A stretch of DNA of 9,737 bases from Anaerolineales bacterium UBA1136 (lineage in GTDB: Bacteria; Chloroflexota; Anaerolineae; Anaerolineales; UBA11657), in assembly GCA_002311455.1 (NCBI GenBank), contig DCAJ01000012.1, positions 7,173 to 16,909 on the forward strand, in the 5' to 3' direction. The position numbers and the translations under genes are program-made. Below the pieces are notes generated by a model that saw only the letters and a program-made list of their open reading frames with translations, was not told the DNA's origin and made no database searches. Each line of letters starts with the position of its first letter. Position 1 is the stretch's first letter. This document shows, piece by piece, positions 1 through 8,534 of this stretch.

Positions 1-2775
1 GTTGACAGTGACATGTGCGTATTGTTGCTTTTGATGATGCCTGAAATCAAGCGTCCGTTGGGTAGAATACACGAACCGTTCTAGGTCATAAGAGATGGTT
101 TTACTGTGAGTGTGATGTGCCATGCAGGAATGGTCATGACCATCACATCCTAGATGAGGTTTACGTACAGCGAATTCCCCCGTTTCCATACCTGGCAAAT
201 AATGTGACACCAATGCTCTTACCTGTGCTAAGGCCTCTGGGTTGTCTAAGGCTTTGGCACAAGCATTATGGCTCTTGGCACATGCAGCTTGTAGATTGGA
301 GACCGGTATTGGCATTGATTTTGGTATAGCGATAGTCGGAGCTGGCAACATTCTTGGACCTCGTAGTAGTGGGTCCCCGTACAGCACAAAGCTTAGTAGG
401 GCTTTTTGATCCTCTCCATCCAGGAAACCTTGGCGCGAATGCATGGTTTGTGCTAATCCCATTCTAGATCGTCGCAATGCTTCACCAATTTGCAAACCTT
501 CTCTAAGGTGCTGCCAGAAGAATCTACCTACTAGGTCAGCACCTATTAGTGGAGTGCCCACAGCACCATATGCTATACGAGTAGAACCTACAACTGCACG
601 GCTGCCTGCTTGAAGAAAATGTAGACACAATGCGTCTTCAGAAGACTTTTTCATAATTATGTTGGCCCCATAACAAGCTTCAGTAAACACTATCGATGGT
701 GCTTGACCATGATTTATGTCAGAGGGTCTTAGTGCTACTGGATATTGCGGTATTTGACCATCAAATGATATGCTTTCTCCAAACCACTCAGGCGCATTTT
801 CAAGACCATGTAAATTGCAGTAAAGCAGATCTGAAATTTGGGCTAGACGCGCTACAGGGATGTTTTTGGCTTCAATGGGAGGGCTGCTAATTAGATCTCT
901 CCTATGTCCAATTACGTTAAACACTTCTAGAGAAGCGTCACACCATATGTCTGCACTGTAGCCTAAATTGTGTTGTTTAGCAGCTCCTGGTTGCCAAGAT
1001 GGTATAAGCCATCTGAGCCATCTGAAGAAAAGCGGAAATTGCAGTGGATGTTCATTGTGGGCCCTAATAGTGCTCTGAATTAGATTTGTTAATGTGCTTG
1101 GATTATCTCCGGAGTGGGTTGGTAGCCTACCCACTGGCCATTTGGGAACGAAGTAGTTTTCATCATCTGTTCCGTAAGGATTGTCGGAAGGTATGTTCTT
1201 GTCATGGTCGTCCGTTGGGTTAGGTAGACGATGAAATGGTACAATATTGTCCCCACCAATCAATAATGTAGAACCAATATACTTATTATTTTTATTTAAT
1301 TGAGAATTTATCTCTTTGATTACACTCTTGATAGCGGTGGCTTCCTTTCCATTTACAGCCGATAGATGAAAAGGTGCTATGCTTTCAGACACATCTGGCA
1401 ATATCACCAGACACTCTATACCTGTTCTTTTGGTAGTTGTTTCTGCTAGCAATCTGGTTAGGGTCAATATTTTCTCTGCTCCATTAGTACCAAATTGTTC
1501 GATAAGTGGACGGGCGCAGGTGATAATGACATGTACGGGCTTATTTTTTGAGACCTTAGTGTTTTCGGGAGGTATTTTGGAGCCATTGGAATGTAATTTT
1601 ATGTCATCTGAATCCAAGTCATTCTGTATGGTAACAAGATGTTCATTACTATTTTGGTTTCTACCGTTTAGATCACTAGATTGTGACACAGAGACGTCTA
1701 CTGTTGAGTTGTCATGATTGTCAGTCAGGTAAGAGTGGCTGCCCAAGTTATGCGAAACTGATTGTGGATCAATTGTGCTTGAATCTACACTAGCAGTATA
1801 TGTATCACTGCTATATGGTTTGGCTGCGTCTACCGTTGTATTAACAAAAGCATTAGCTTCCGTTTCATTAAAGTTGCTGATATGTTGAGTGTTATTCGTC
1901 GGGGAAGTATTTTTCTCTGTGTTTAGACCGGTAGCCACATCATTATGTTTTGGATATGAGTCTAAGATATCTGTAGGAGTTGTGTAATTGGGGTGCGCAT
2001 TGTGGCCATCTCCTATCTGATTGATTCCCAATGTGGAAGCAATATCTGTAGGAATTGGAGCAGGTTGTTCAATCAACGGCTCGGGAGGCCAAATAGGTCG
2101 ATACGAATGATCATCTTGCCAATAACGGTCGACTACTTCTCTAGCAGGATCTAAGTAAACCACATCATGTAAGAGCTCCACTCCTCTTGTGTAATCTCCT
2201 GTTCGCAATAGGGACTCCGCAAGACATAGATTGATTGCTATGCATTGTGGCCACCTGTCATAGAATCCCTGTGATAGAGGAAATGCGAGTTCTGTCTTAC
2301 CTGAAAGCCAATGACTTTTGATTAGCAATAAAGCTGGAAGCGGGGAATTAGGGTTCGCCTGCAGTGCGTGTTCAGCTGCCTTACTGGCAGTGTCCCATTG
2401 TAGGTTTTCAATTGCAGTGTAACTTTCGCGTGTAGCTACTAGCCAGGGTATGCGCGGTAGTGATTGGCCTAGCAATATACGTGTTAAGCCATCAGATAAA
2501 GAGAGAACTTCATTTTCACCAATGGTACGTGCAGCACTAGCAAGTATCTTGTGTACCGATACTTGCTCAGGATCAACTATGGCTAGTTTTTCCAATATGA
2601 CGAAGGCTTCGTGTTGATTATTTTCAGCTATTAGGGACTGTGCCAGTAATAGGTTAATTGTAAAGTCTTCTGACCATACCTGTAACCATGTCCGTGCTAG
2701 CTTACGTGCATAATCCGGTCTTTGGGTGCTTAGTGATGCTTCAATAAGTCGGATAAGTTGAGTGCGGTTTAACAC
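1..2775 (-). CDS. TPR-linked C25 (gingipain)-like cysteine protease, C-terminus cut by window edge
   Basis: The frame is open from a GTG at 2775 to base 1, giving 925 residues and no stop. Residues 1-230 are helical with degenerate TPR units. Residues 235-410 are a Ser/Thr/Asn/Asp-rich, probably disordered linker. Residues 413-805 resemble peptidase C25: a beta strand at 414-420, LLIGGD ending at D509, VGRLP from V548, LHG with catalytic candidate H656, EACYGA with catalytic candidate C701, and YGDP around D801. His-Gly followed by Ala-Cys about 45 residues later is the clan CD signature (caspases, gingipains, CHAT). The tail has a Cys/His cluster at 877-890. No signal peptide or membrane segment is visible, so it is probably cytoplasmic, unlike secreted gingipains. 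GTG 2775 is the only usual start before about residue 44, and the frame upstream closes at TAA 2817-2815. CHAT is the main alternative family. The substrate is unknown. Confidence 0.85.
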   Translation of the reverse strand, partial: MLNRTQLIRLIEASLSTQRPDYARKLARTWLQVWSEDFTINLLLAQSLIAENNQHEAFVILEKLAIVDPEQVSVHKILASAARTIGENEVLSLSDGLTRILLGQSLPRIPWLVATRESYTAIENLQWDTASKAAEHALQANPNSPLPALLLIKSHWLSGKTELAFPLSQGFYDRWPQCIAINLCLAESLLRTGDYTRGVELLHDVVYLDPAREVVDRYWQDDHSYRPIWPPEPLIEQPAPIPTDIASTLGINQIGDGHNAHPNYTTPTDILDSYPKHNDVATGLNTEKNTSPTNNTQHISNFNETEANAFVNTTVDAAKPYSSDTYTASVDSSTIDPQSVSHNLGSHSYLTDNHDNSTVDVSVSQSSDLNGRNQNSNEHLVTIQNDLDSDDIKLHSNGSKIPPENTKVSKNKPVHVIITCARPLIEQFGTNGAEKILTLTRLLAETTTKRTGIECLVILPDVSESIAPFHLSAVNGKEATAIKSVIKEINSQLNKNNKYIGSTLLIGGDNIVPFHRLPNPTDDHDKNIPSDNPYGTDDENYFVPKWPVGRLPTHSGDNPSTLTNLIQSTIRAHNEHPLQFPLFFRWLRWLIPSWQPGAAKQHNLGYSADIWCDASLEVFNVIGHRRDLISSPPIEAKNIPVARLAQISDLLYCNLHGLENAPEWFGESISFDGQIPQYPVALRPSDINHGQAPSIVFTEACYGANIIMKKSSEDALCLHFLQAGSRAVVGSTRIAYGAVGTPLIGADLVGRFFWQHLREGLQIGEALRRSRMGLAQTMHSRQGFLDGEDQKALLSFVLYGDPLLRGPRMLPAPTIAIPKSMPIPVSNLQAACAKSHNACAKALDNPEALAQVRALVSHYLPGMETGEFAVRKPHLGCDGHDHSCMAHHTHSKTISYDLERFVYSTQRTLDFRHHQKQQYAHVTVN

Positions 2776-2786
2776 ACATATACGAG

Positions 2787-2803
2787 TGCAAGGATCATGC
2801 CAC
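2787..2803 (-). promoter_or_regulatory. Sigma-54 (-24/-12) promoter of the protease gene
   Basis: The minus strand reads GTGGCATGATCCTTGCA. Against the consensus YTGGCACGRNNNTTGCW it differs only at the first base and at the C after TGGCA. The GG (2801-2800) and GC (2789-2788) are exactly 10 bases apart, as required. Counting the C of GC as -12 puts +1 at about 2776, next to the GTG start at 2775, so the transcript would be leaderless or nearly so. It lies in the gap between the TPR gene and the protease gene and shares TGGCAT and TTGCA with the promoter at 8524-8540. Confidence 0.75.
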
Positions 2804-2813
2804 CAGATGTATT

Positions 2814-2827
2814 CTTACACTTGTAAG
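2814..2827. repeat. Imperfect palindrome upstream of the protease promoter
   Basis: CTTACACTTGTAAG has two 6-base complementary arms around a 2-base centre. It sits 11 bases upstream of the sigma-54 promoter match, close enough to be a protein-binding site, although enhancer sites for sigma-54 are usually farther away. There is no U-run beside it, so it does not look like an intrinsic terminator for the upstream TPR gene. It may be chance. Confidence 0.3.
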
Positions 2828-2886
2828 TCGGTATTACATTACTTCATTAGACGCAAGTGTTAGTGACTGAATAAAGACGAGTAAGG

Positions 2887-5800
2887 CTAGGTAGTAGCAT
2901 CACCGCTTATTAGTCCAAGTGCAGATACTGCGGCAAGTTGTCTATGTGCCGATACATTGTTTGGGTCAATCTCTACTGACTTCTTGAACATCAACATTGC
3001 TTCTGAGTAATCCTTAAGTTGTTTCAAGGCTAGGCCTGCTTTGAAATATAAATTGGCGTTTGTAGGTGCAAGTTTTATGGAAATTGAATATGCTTTGTAT
3101 GCTCTATCGAACTGCTTGCGAGCTACAAAAAGATTGCCTAGTGTTGCCTGTAATTTGCCAGAGTCATCATCATCACTCTGCAGTTTTACGGCATTATCTA
3201 AATGTAACATTGCTTTATCTAGCTCATTATGTTTTATACATAAATCAGCAATGCGCAAGTGACAGTGAAAGTGTAGGGGCGCTAACTTAATAGCCTTAGT
3301 AAAAGCATTAATGCTGGCTTCGATATCACCAGATTGCTCGTAAAGGTCTCCTAGTAGCTCCCAGGCGTCGTGATTTTCACTAAAGGCTTCAATATCCGAT
3401 TCAAGTACTGATAAAGCTTGGTCATGTTTTGATGCATTACTCAAAAGCCTAGCTTTTTCTAGTATGACTGGTCCTGGGTCATTAGTGTTTTCTATAGCAT
3501 GATCAATTGAAACTATGGCGTTATTGGTGTCACCTTGTGCAGCGTATAACTCTGCTAGAATGGTTAGTGCAGTACTATTGTCAGGATTTTGTTTGAGCAC
3601 TTTTAGTGCATAGGCTTCTGATTTATCTTTTTCTCCGAGAAGCATGGCGGCTTTTAGTACTCCTACAATGGGCTCGATGTCTCCAGGGCAAAGGTTGGCA
3701 GCTTTTTCGAAGCGTTCCATTGCTGCTGATACGTCTCCTTGCTGCATACATACTCTACCGGCTTCAATTAGTAACTCGGTTTCAGTGCCGCCGTGTTTTA
3801 ATGCTGCATCATACTGTTCTCGCGCAGCCGCATTGTCTCCATCAGACGAATAGGCGCGCGCAAGCTCTATTTGGTAGTTGATAACAATATTTTCTTCTAG
3901 TTGTTGTTCTGATGACAGCTGTACTGCTTTTTGGAAATGGGATAATGCAGCTGCTGATTCGTCTAGTTCTCTACATAATGTTCCTAATTGAAAATGCCAG
4001 GATGAATGTTCCGGCTCTATTTGTAGAGCCCGTGCTATAGCAGTTCTGGCTTCCTCTATGTTTCCTAGAACTATATGTACCTTTCCTAGCATATATTGTG
4101 CTATAGCATCGTTAGGTTCTATAGATATAGCTCGTTCTACAGATTGGGTTTGGCCATCATGATCTTTTCGAATGGAGTAAATGTTACTTATCTCTAACAG
4201 AGCATTTGTATTGTCAGGATATCTATCTAGTACCCATCGAGCTGCCTGTTCTGCTTTATCTAACTTTCCAGTTGACAAATATGACGCAGCTAAGGCGCAG
4301 TAAATCTCAGCACTTTCTGTTTGACTCGCAGCTAGCTCTAGTGCAGGAATAGCTGTATCCATGTCTCCAACAAGTGATTGAGCTCGAGCCAGCCATTCTT
4401 GTATTACCATTGCATTGGTTCCAAGTTTGGCTGCTCGCTGCAAAGTACTCGCAACAAGTCGACGTTCCTCGTCAGATCTTAGATCGTTTCTTTCATACAG
4501 TCTTCTACGTTCTTGAGAACGTACCAATTCTGTTGCAATAGATATTAGTGTGTCCGAGTCAGCGTCAATGGAGTCTGCTACACGTGTTAGGTATTTTATA
4601 GCACTTTTGCGTCTCTCACTCTGTAATAGGACTATCCCAGCGTTAGTAAGTACATCTATGTCGGTTGGTGCATGGGCTAGTGCTTTTTCAGCTTCGCTAG
4701 CTGCCGTTGAACTGTTTGCTGTTAAAGATAGTACACGTGCTAGCATAGCCCTATAAATTCCCTTTTCTGGAACTAGATCAAGTGATATCTTGAAGGCTGA
4801 CAAAGCAGCATCATAATTATGTAACTGAAAATGTAGTAGGCCAGCACGATAAGAAGTGTCGGCCGACTCAAAACAGTCGGTCCCTATATTCTTTAGGTGC
4901 CTTTGCGCCCGGTTTTGTTCCCCTATAGCCATAGCGGCTTCAGCTGCCCCTAGAACAGCATTAGTGTTTTCAGCATCAACTTCAATTGCGCTTTCAAAAG
5001 CTGTACTGGCTTCCTCGTATCGGTCTTGAACCATTAGGACCTCTCCTAATTTTTTCTGTAATGTAGCGTTATCAGGTTCTTCAAGCAATGCTTTTTGCCA
5101 GAGTGCAGTGGCCTTAGCTTTTTGTTTTTGCGCAATCAGAGTATCACCAGCACGTGCTAGATAAGATGCTCTTGATGAGCCATTTGAGTTCTCGTCATTC
5201 TTTGACAAATCTACTGCGCGCAGGAATGTGTCGTGAGCGTGCTGATATTGTTTTGATTTGAATTGTGACTCCCCGAGCGTTTCCAGTACACCTAGATCAT
5301 CTGGGTCAATAGTAATTGCTCTGTTTAGAACTTCGAGGGCAGTTTTTTCATCTCCAAGCGCGCTAAGACAATTAGCCAATTGTTTCTGCAGCTTGGCATT
5401 ATGAGGTTCAAGTGTTATTGCCTTTTCCAAGGCACTCTGAGCTTCTGCCCATCTTTCTGATTGTTGATAAAGTTTAGATAAATCACTATGAATACTTGCG
5501 TCATCCGGATCAAGAGCACTTGCTCGGTGTAGAAGTTCAATAGCTTGTTGTTGATGGCCTGCTTTTGATGACACCAAGGCAGTTTCCTTAATGGATATAG
5601 TATCGTCCGGTGCAAGACTGATAACACGCTCTAAGTACGGCAATGCATCTGACCACATCTCCGAATGCATATAAGCTTTAGATGCTGCCTTTTGTAGCTC
5701 TAAGTCGGTAGTATGTTTTGCGGCAGCTGGAACTAAGGTTGCGATCGCAGCTTTAGAATCGTTGAGTGCAAGACAGCAGTTTCCAATCTTTGCTAGTAAA

Positions 5801-8154
5801 CTTTTGTCATCAGGAGTTATCTCAATTGCTCTTTGATACATTCTAAGAGCATTCTGCCAATCTAAGGTGTTCTCTAGGACATTTCCGTATGTGGATAGGA
5901 TTTCAACATCATTAGTCTGATCATCAACCAATGGTTGTAGGCTGACACGAGCAAGTTCGTATTCTTGCAATGCAAGAGCCAGTTCCCCAGTGCGCTTAGA
6001 TAGATCCCTGGAGCGAAGGCCTGACGCTTGTGCCCTTTGTAAAGACTTAAGTGCTGAAGTTGTGTTACCAATTTCTTGATATGCTGTTCCAAGATCGTGC
6101 CATACAGTTGCTTCTGTCGGAGTAATTTCAGATGCTCGTGTTAGAGCATTTATGGCTTCTGACCAATTGTTCTGAGCAATTAATGCTTTTCCGTATTGAT
6201 GGTGTATATGACCATCAGTTGGTCGGAGAATTGAAGCTTCTTTTAGGGACTCTACTGCTGTGTGGTTGTCTTGCATAGTTAGCTGCAGCTCTCCAATATC
6301 GCCCAATAATAGACCCTTACTGCTGCTATCCTCCCCGTTAATATTGTCATGCCCGGACTTCAGCGCGCTATATGCTCGATCGTATTCTCCACGAATTTTA
6401 TGGAAGGAAGCGATGGCGCGCCATGGCTCGGGTGATTGAGGTGCTATTTGAGTTGCCTTCTGGAAATGCTGGCTACCTAATTCAGTTTCACCTAACTGCA
6501 ATAAGGCTTGTGCTAGCAATGTATGAGCTTCTCCTACTATCGCACGTTCGTGTTTTGATGCATTCGCGTCTATTTCATTATAGGAAAGAAGCTTGTTGCA
6601 TTGATCGCGCGCTTCGTCTGGCTTTCCAGATTCTAGTGCGCACCGGGTAAATTGAAGTTGGATATGTGGATCATTAGGTTTTAGTTTGAGGGCTTTCTCC
6701 CAATGTACAAGTGCTTCTACATAATTAGGCGGTATGACAGTATCCTTATATGCAAGAGCTTCTGCCAAAACTATTCTATGTTGAGCTGATTGAGTTTCAA
6801 GCGCTACTGCTTCAAATGCAGTTTGACGAGCATCTTGTATTCGTCCGGAGGCTAATAAATGTTGCGATTGCAGAACCAACAAATTAGCAGGTGATTTTGA
6901 AATCGGTATAGCCTTCTCAAGGGCCAAAGAAGCATCTTCATGTGCACCAGCTGAGCCCAATATATCGGCTAATCCAGACAGTTCAGATGGTGTATCTGTG
7001 GAGTCGATAACACCAGCTGCAGTTTCAGAGGCGAGCGCTATATCTCCATTTGCATAATATGCGCGAGCAAGAGCGAGCTGACTGCGCGGAGATTTGTGTT
7101 CAATGTGTGATAGAACCTCCAGTGCATCACCTGGCATACCAAGAGCAACTTTTGCTTCAGCGGTGTATATCGCTAATTCAATTAAATCTCCACCAAAGTC
7201 TTTGGCTTGCTCAAACGCAGCAAGCGCACTAACAGGGTCACCTTTGTCAAGAGCAGCTTTACCAAGACGGATTGCTAATTTATTTGTTAGAGACTGAGAA
7301 GCTTGTAAAGTCATAGCTAATTTATCGAGGGCATGTTCGGATTCAGTCTCAATTGCTAGCAGGCTGTCTATTGTGTGTTCAGCAATTGAAGCGGAAAATG
7401 TTGACAATTCTTCAGCGTCTTCTTGTATATACTCTGGTGATTCTGGTAGGTTATTACCTACTAATTTATGGAGTTCAGGATCTGATGATTTCTTTAGAGC
7501 CACTGCAAGACATAAACGTGCTTTTGGAGGTAGATTTTCAGCTGATACTTCCACAAGTGAACGTTGTGTTTTAGGTGTTTCATTTGCCTCCCAAATGTGC
7601 ACAACAACTTGAGCTAAAGTAAAAGGCTCACTTATCAAAAGTTCTTCGATTAATGGCTCATCAGTTTCTACGAGTCCGTAGAGACATGTGAGGGGTAAGC
7701 GCCATATATCTGGATTGCTAGATGCCTCTTTAATTATGCGCCTCAATCTCCCATCTTTTTGAGCGAGCTCCTGCCTTAATGCAACTGCGGCTTCAGTTGC
7801 TACTACAAGTGCATCAGTGTTCGTGTCTGAGGGAGATATGACTTTACCTGCAAAAAGGGCCGTATATGCATTATGCAATCTTTCTCGACCTGCTAGGGTT
7901 TCAGTAAGCCAATTGTAGGAATCAGGGGCTGATTCAGGGACTAAGTCTGATATAGCACGTAATCCTACAACACCTGGCTTCCAATTAGATAAATCGTCAA
8001 AGTCACTATAGCCTAGTAACGAATCCAGTACTCCTGGGTGTTGACAAACTGAAAGCATGGCAGGCTCTGTTCGCAGCCTGCGACATATCTCTGACCATGT
8101 AGATTCAGGTAGTGCTTCTGTAATTTGATGGGTGACCTGATACGTACTAAGCAT
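2887..8154 (-). CDS. Giant tetratricopeptide-repeat (TPR) scaffold protein, 1755 aa
   Basis: The ATG at 8154 lies 9 bases after the stop of the small membrane protein gene. No good Shine-Dalgarno is visible, so translational coupling is likely. Residues 1 to about 290 are helical but lack clear TPR units and may be a distinct N-terminal domain. From about 295 to 1745 the protein is a nearly unbroken run of about forty 34-residue TPR units, with the usual pattern of small residues, A...A and a closing P (for example AIEITPDD and ALEKAITLEPHN). Such arrays form superhelical protein-binding scaffolds; no catalytic motif, signal peptide or membrane helix is visible. A strongly charged, Arg-rich segment at 1215-1232 interrupts the repeat pattern. 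The TAG stop is at 2889-2887. Its neighbours, a membrane protein and a TPR-containing protease, suggest that it assembles or regulates a complex with them. The repeat family is certain; the role is inferred. Confidence 0.93.
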   Translation of the reverse strand: MLSTYQVTHQITEALPESTWSEICRRLRTEPAMLSVCQHPGVLDSLLGYSDFDDLSNWKPGVVGLRAISDLVPESAPDSYNWLTETLAGRERLHNAYTALFAGKVISPSDTNTDALVVATEAAVALRQELAQKDGRLRRIIKEASSNPDIWRLPLTCLYGLVETDEPLIEELLISEPFTLAQVVVHIWEANETPKTQRSLVEVSAENLPPKARLCLAVALKKSSDPELHKLVGNNLPESPEYIQEDAEELSTFSASIAEHTIDSLLAIETESEHALDKLAMTLQASQSLTNKLAIRLGKAALDKGDPVSALAAFEQAKDFGGDLIELAIYTAEAKVALGMPGDALEVLSHIEHKSPRSQLALARAYYANGDIALASETAAGVIDSTDTPSELSGLADILGSAGAHEDASLALEKAIPISKSPANLLVLQSQHLLASGRIQDARQTAFEAVALETQSAQHRIVLAEALAYKDTVIPPNYVEALVHWEKALKLKPNDPHIQLQFTRCALESGKPDEARDQCNKLLSYNEIDANASKHERAIVGEAHTLLAQALLQLGETELGSQHFQKATQIAPQSPEPWRAIASFHKIRGEYDRAYSALKSGHDNINGEDSSSKGLLLGDIGELQLTMQDNHTAVESLKEASILRPTDGHIHHQYGKALIAQNNWSEAINALTRASEITPTEATVWHDLGTAYQEIGNTTSALKSLQRAQASGLRSRDLSKRTGELALALQEYELARVSLQPLVDDQTNDVEILSTYGNVLENTLDWQNALRMYQRAIEITPDDKSLLAKIGNCCLALNDSKAAIATLVPAAAKHTTDLELQKAASKAYMHSEMWSDALPYLERVISLAPDDTISIKETALVSSKAGHQQQAIELLHRASALDPDDASIHSDLSKLYQQSERWAEAQSALEKAITLEPHNAKLQKQLANCLSALGDEKTALEVLNRAITIDPDDLGVLETLGESQFKSKQYQHAHDTFLRAVDLSKNDENSNGSSRASYLARAGDTLIAQKQKAKATALWQKALLEEPDNATLQKKLGEVLMVQDRYEEASTAFESAIEVDAENTNAVLGAAEAAMAIGEQNRAQRHLKNIGTDCFESADTSYRAGLLHFQLHNYDAALSAFKISLDLVPEKGIYRAMLARVLSLTANSSTAASEAEKALAHAPTDIDVLTNAGIVLLQSERRKSAIKYLTRVADSIDADSDTLISIATELVRSQERRRLYERNDLRSDEERRLVASTLQRAAKLGTNAMVIQEWLARAQSLVGDMDTAIPALELAASQTESAEIYCALAASYLSTGKLDKAEQAARWVLDRYPDNTNALLEISNIYSIRKDHDGQTQSVERAISIEPNDAIAQYMLGKVHIVLGNIEEARTAIARALQIEPEHSSWHFQLGTLCRELDESAAALSHFQKAVQLSSEQQLEENIVINYQIELARAYSSDGDNAAAREQYDAALKHGGTETELLIEAGRVCMQQGDVSAAMERFEKAANLCPGDIEPIVGVLKAAMLLGEKDKSEAYALKVLKQNPDNSTALTILAELYAAQGDTNNAIVSIDHAIENTNDPGPVILEKARLLSNASKHDQALSVLESDIEAFSENHDAWELLGDLYEQSGDIEASINAFTKAIKLAPLHFHCHLRIADLCIKHNELDKAMLHLDNAVKLQSDDDDSGKLQATLGNLFVARKQFDRAYKAYSISIKLAPTNANLYFKAGLALKQLKDYSEAMLMFKKSVEIDPNNVSAHRQLAAVSALGLISGDATT

Positions 8155-8163
8155 CAGGCTACT

Positions 8164-8475
8164 TTATTTCACTATCCAGTATGCTGACACCATAAAAAAT
8201 AGGCCAACTAGTACTAGGAAGGCACCAACACCAGCCGAGGTTCGTACAAGTTGATTGACTGAGTTAAGTAGAGCAGAAGCCGTCTGACTAATACTGCTAA
8301 CGTTTTGCCTTAATCCCTTTTGGCCTATTCTGGCAGACTGTGTTGCTAGTGCCCGTGCTGCTGGTGTGAATTCCTTGGCTAATAGCTTTCGCAGTCCAGC
8401 AACAAGAAAAATGGCGCTAAAGACAAGCTGGACAATTGGTATCAGCAGACGGATGTTTTCAGTGGTTGTTGGCAT
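8164..8475 (-). CDS. Small two-helix membrane protein of unknown function, 103 aa
   Basis: I do not recognise a family. Two hydrophobic segments are clear, at about residues 11-30 (IPIVQLVFSAIFLVAGLRKL) and 80-101 (a Gly-rich start, then LVLVGLFFMVSAYW). Between them lies a roughly 50-residue stretch that could form amphipathic helices and carries several Arg/Lys residues. By the positive-inside rule that loop would face the cytoplasm and both termini would be outside. No cleavable signal peptide is apparent. The ATG at 8475 has GAGG 7 bases upstream, and the gene is the first behind the sigma-54 promoter at 8524-8540. The giant TPR gene follows after 9 bases, so the two are surely co-transcribed. 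It could be a membrane anchor for the TPR scaffold, a substrate of the protease, or a holin-like pore; the sequence does not decide between these. Confidence 0.85.
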   Translation of the reverse strand: MPTTTENIRLLIPIVQLVFSAIFLVAGLRKLLAKEFTPAARALATQSARIGQKGLRQNVSSISQTASALLNSVNQLVRTSAGVGAFLVLVGLFFMVSAYWIVK

Positions 8476-8488
8476 TTGAGGGCCTCAA
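8476..8488. repeat. 13-bp palindrome TTGAGGGCCTCAA over the ribosome binding site
   Basis: Two perfect 6-base arms surround one central base, directly abutting the ATG of the small membrane protein gene and including its Shine-Dalgarno. In RNA only a short stem (UUGA/UCAA) could close, so a DNA-level operator is more plausible than an RNA switch. It could also be chance. Confidence 0.35.
8483..8486 (-). promoter_or_regulatory. Shine-Dalgarno GAGG of the small membrane protein gene
   Basis: GAGG on the minus strand stands 7 bases before the ATG at 8475. It supports that start and is the only clear ribosome binding site among the starts visible in the window. Confidence 0.6.
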
Positions 8489-8498
8489 TTAAATCTAA

Positions 8499-8517
8499 AC
8501 CGATCGACGTTATCGGT
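8499..8517. repeat. Inverted repeat ACCGAT-N7-ATCGGT at the predicted mRNA 5' end
   Basis: Perfect 6-base arms at 8499-8504 and 8512-8517 are separated by 7 bases. The predicted sigma-54 start point (about 8514) falls inside the first-transcribed arm, so a full hairpin would not be in the RNA, though CGAT/ATCG could still pair. It could be an operator at the start site. Confidence 0.35.
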
Positions 8518-8534
8518 AAATGTTGCAACATTTA
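8517..8534. repeat. Perfect 18-bp palindrome over the -12 promoter element
   Basis: TAAATGTTGCAACATTTA is its own reverse complement. Its centre coincides with the GC of the -12 element (8526-8525). A repressor dimer binding here would block sigma-54 polymerase directly; alternatively, the symmetry comes partly from the promoter sequence itself. Confidence 0.45.

Noticed and set aside
117..2775. Several plus-strand open frames (for example 117-329, 696-890 and 1379-1717)
   Set aside because: They lie opposite one continuous minus-strand frame with clear protease motifs and have no recognisable domains of their own.
2776..2886. Intrinsic terminator between the TPR gene and the protease gene
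   Set aside because: The only palindrome (2814-2827) is short and AT-rich and is not followed by a U-run, so transcription may read through.
3143..3159. Minus-strand TGGCA with GC at the right 10-base spacing
   Set aside because: The -12 part reads AGGCA rather than TTGCA, and it is inside the TPR coding sequence, so it is probably chance.
5076..5095. Minus-strand TGGCA followed by TTGCT, resembling a sigma-54 promoter
   Set aside because: The GG to GC spacing is 11 instead of 10, and it lies deep inside the TPR gene.
5415..5627. Minus-strand 70-codon frame inside the TPR gene, and a similar one at 5874-6092
   Set aside because: Both are out-of-frame shadows of the TPR array, with no start signal or domain.
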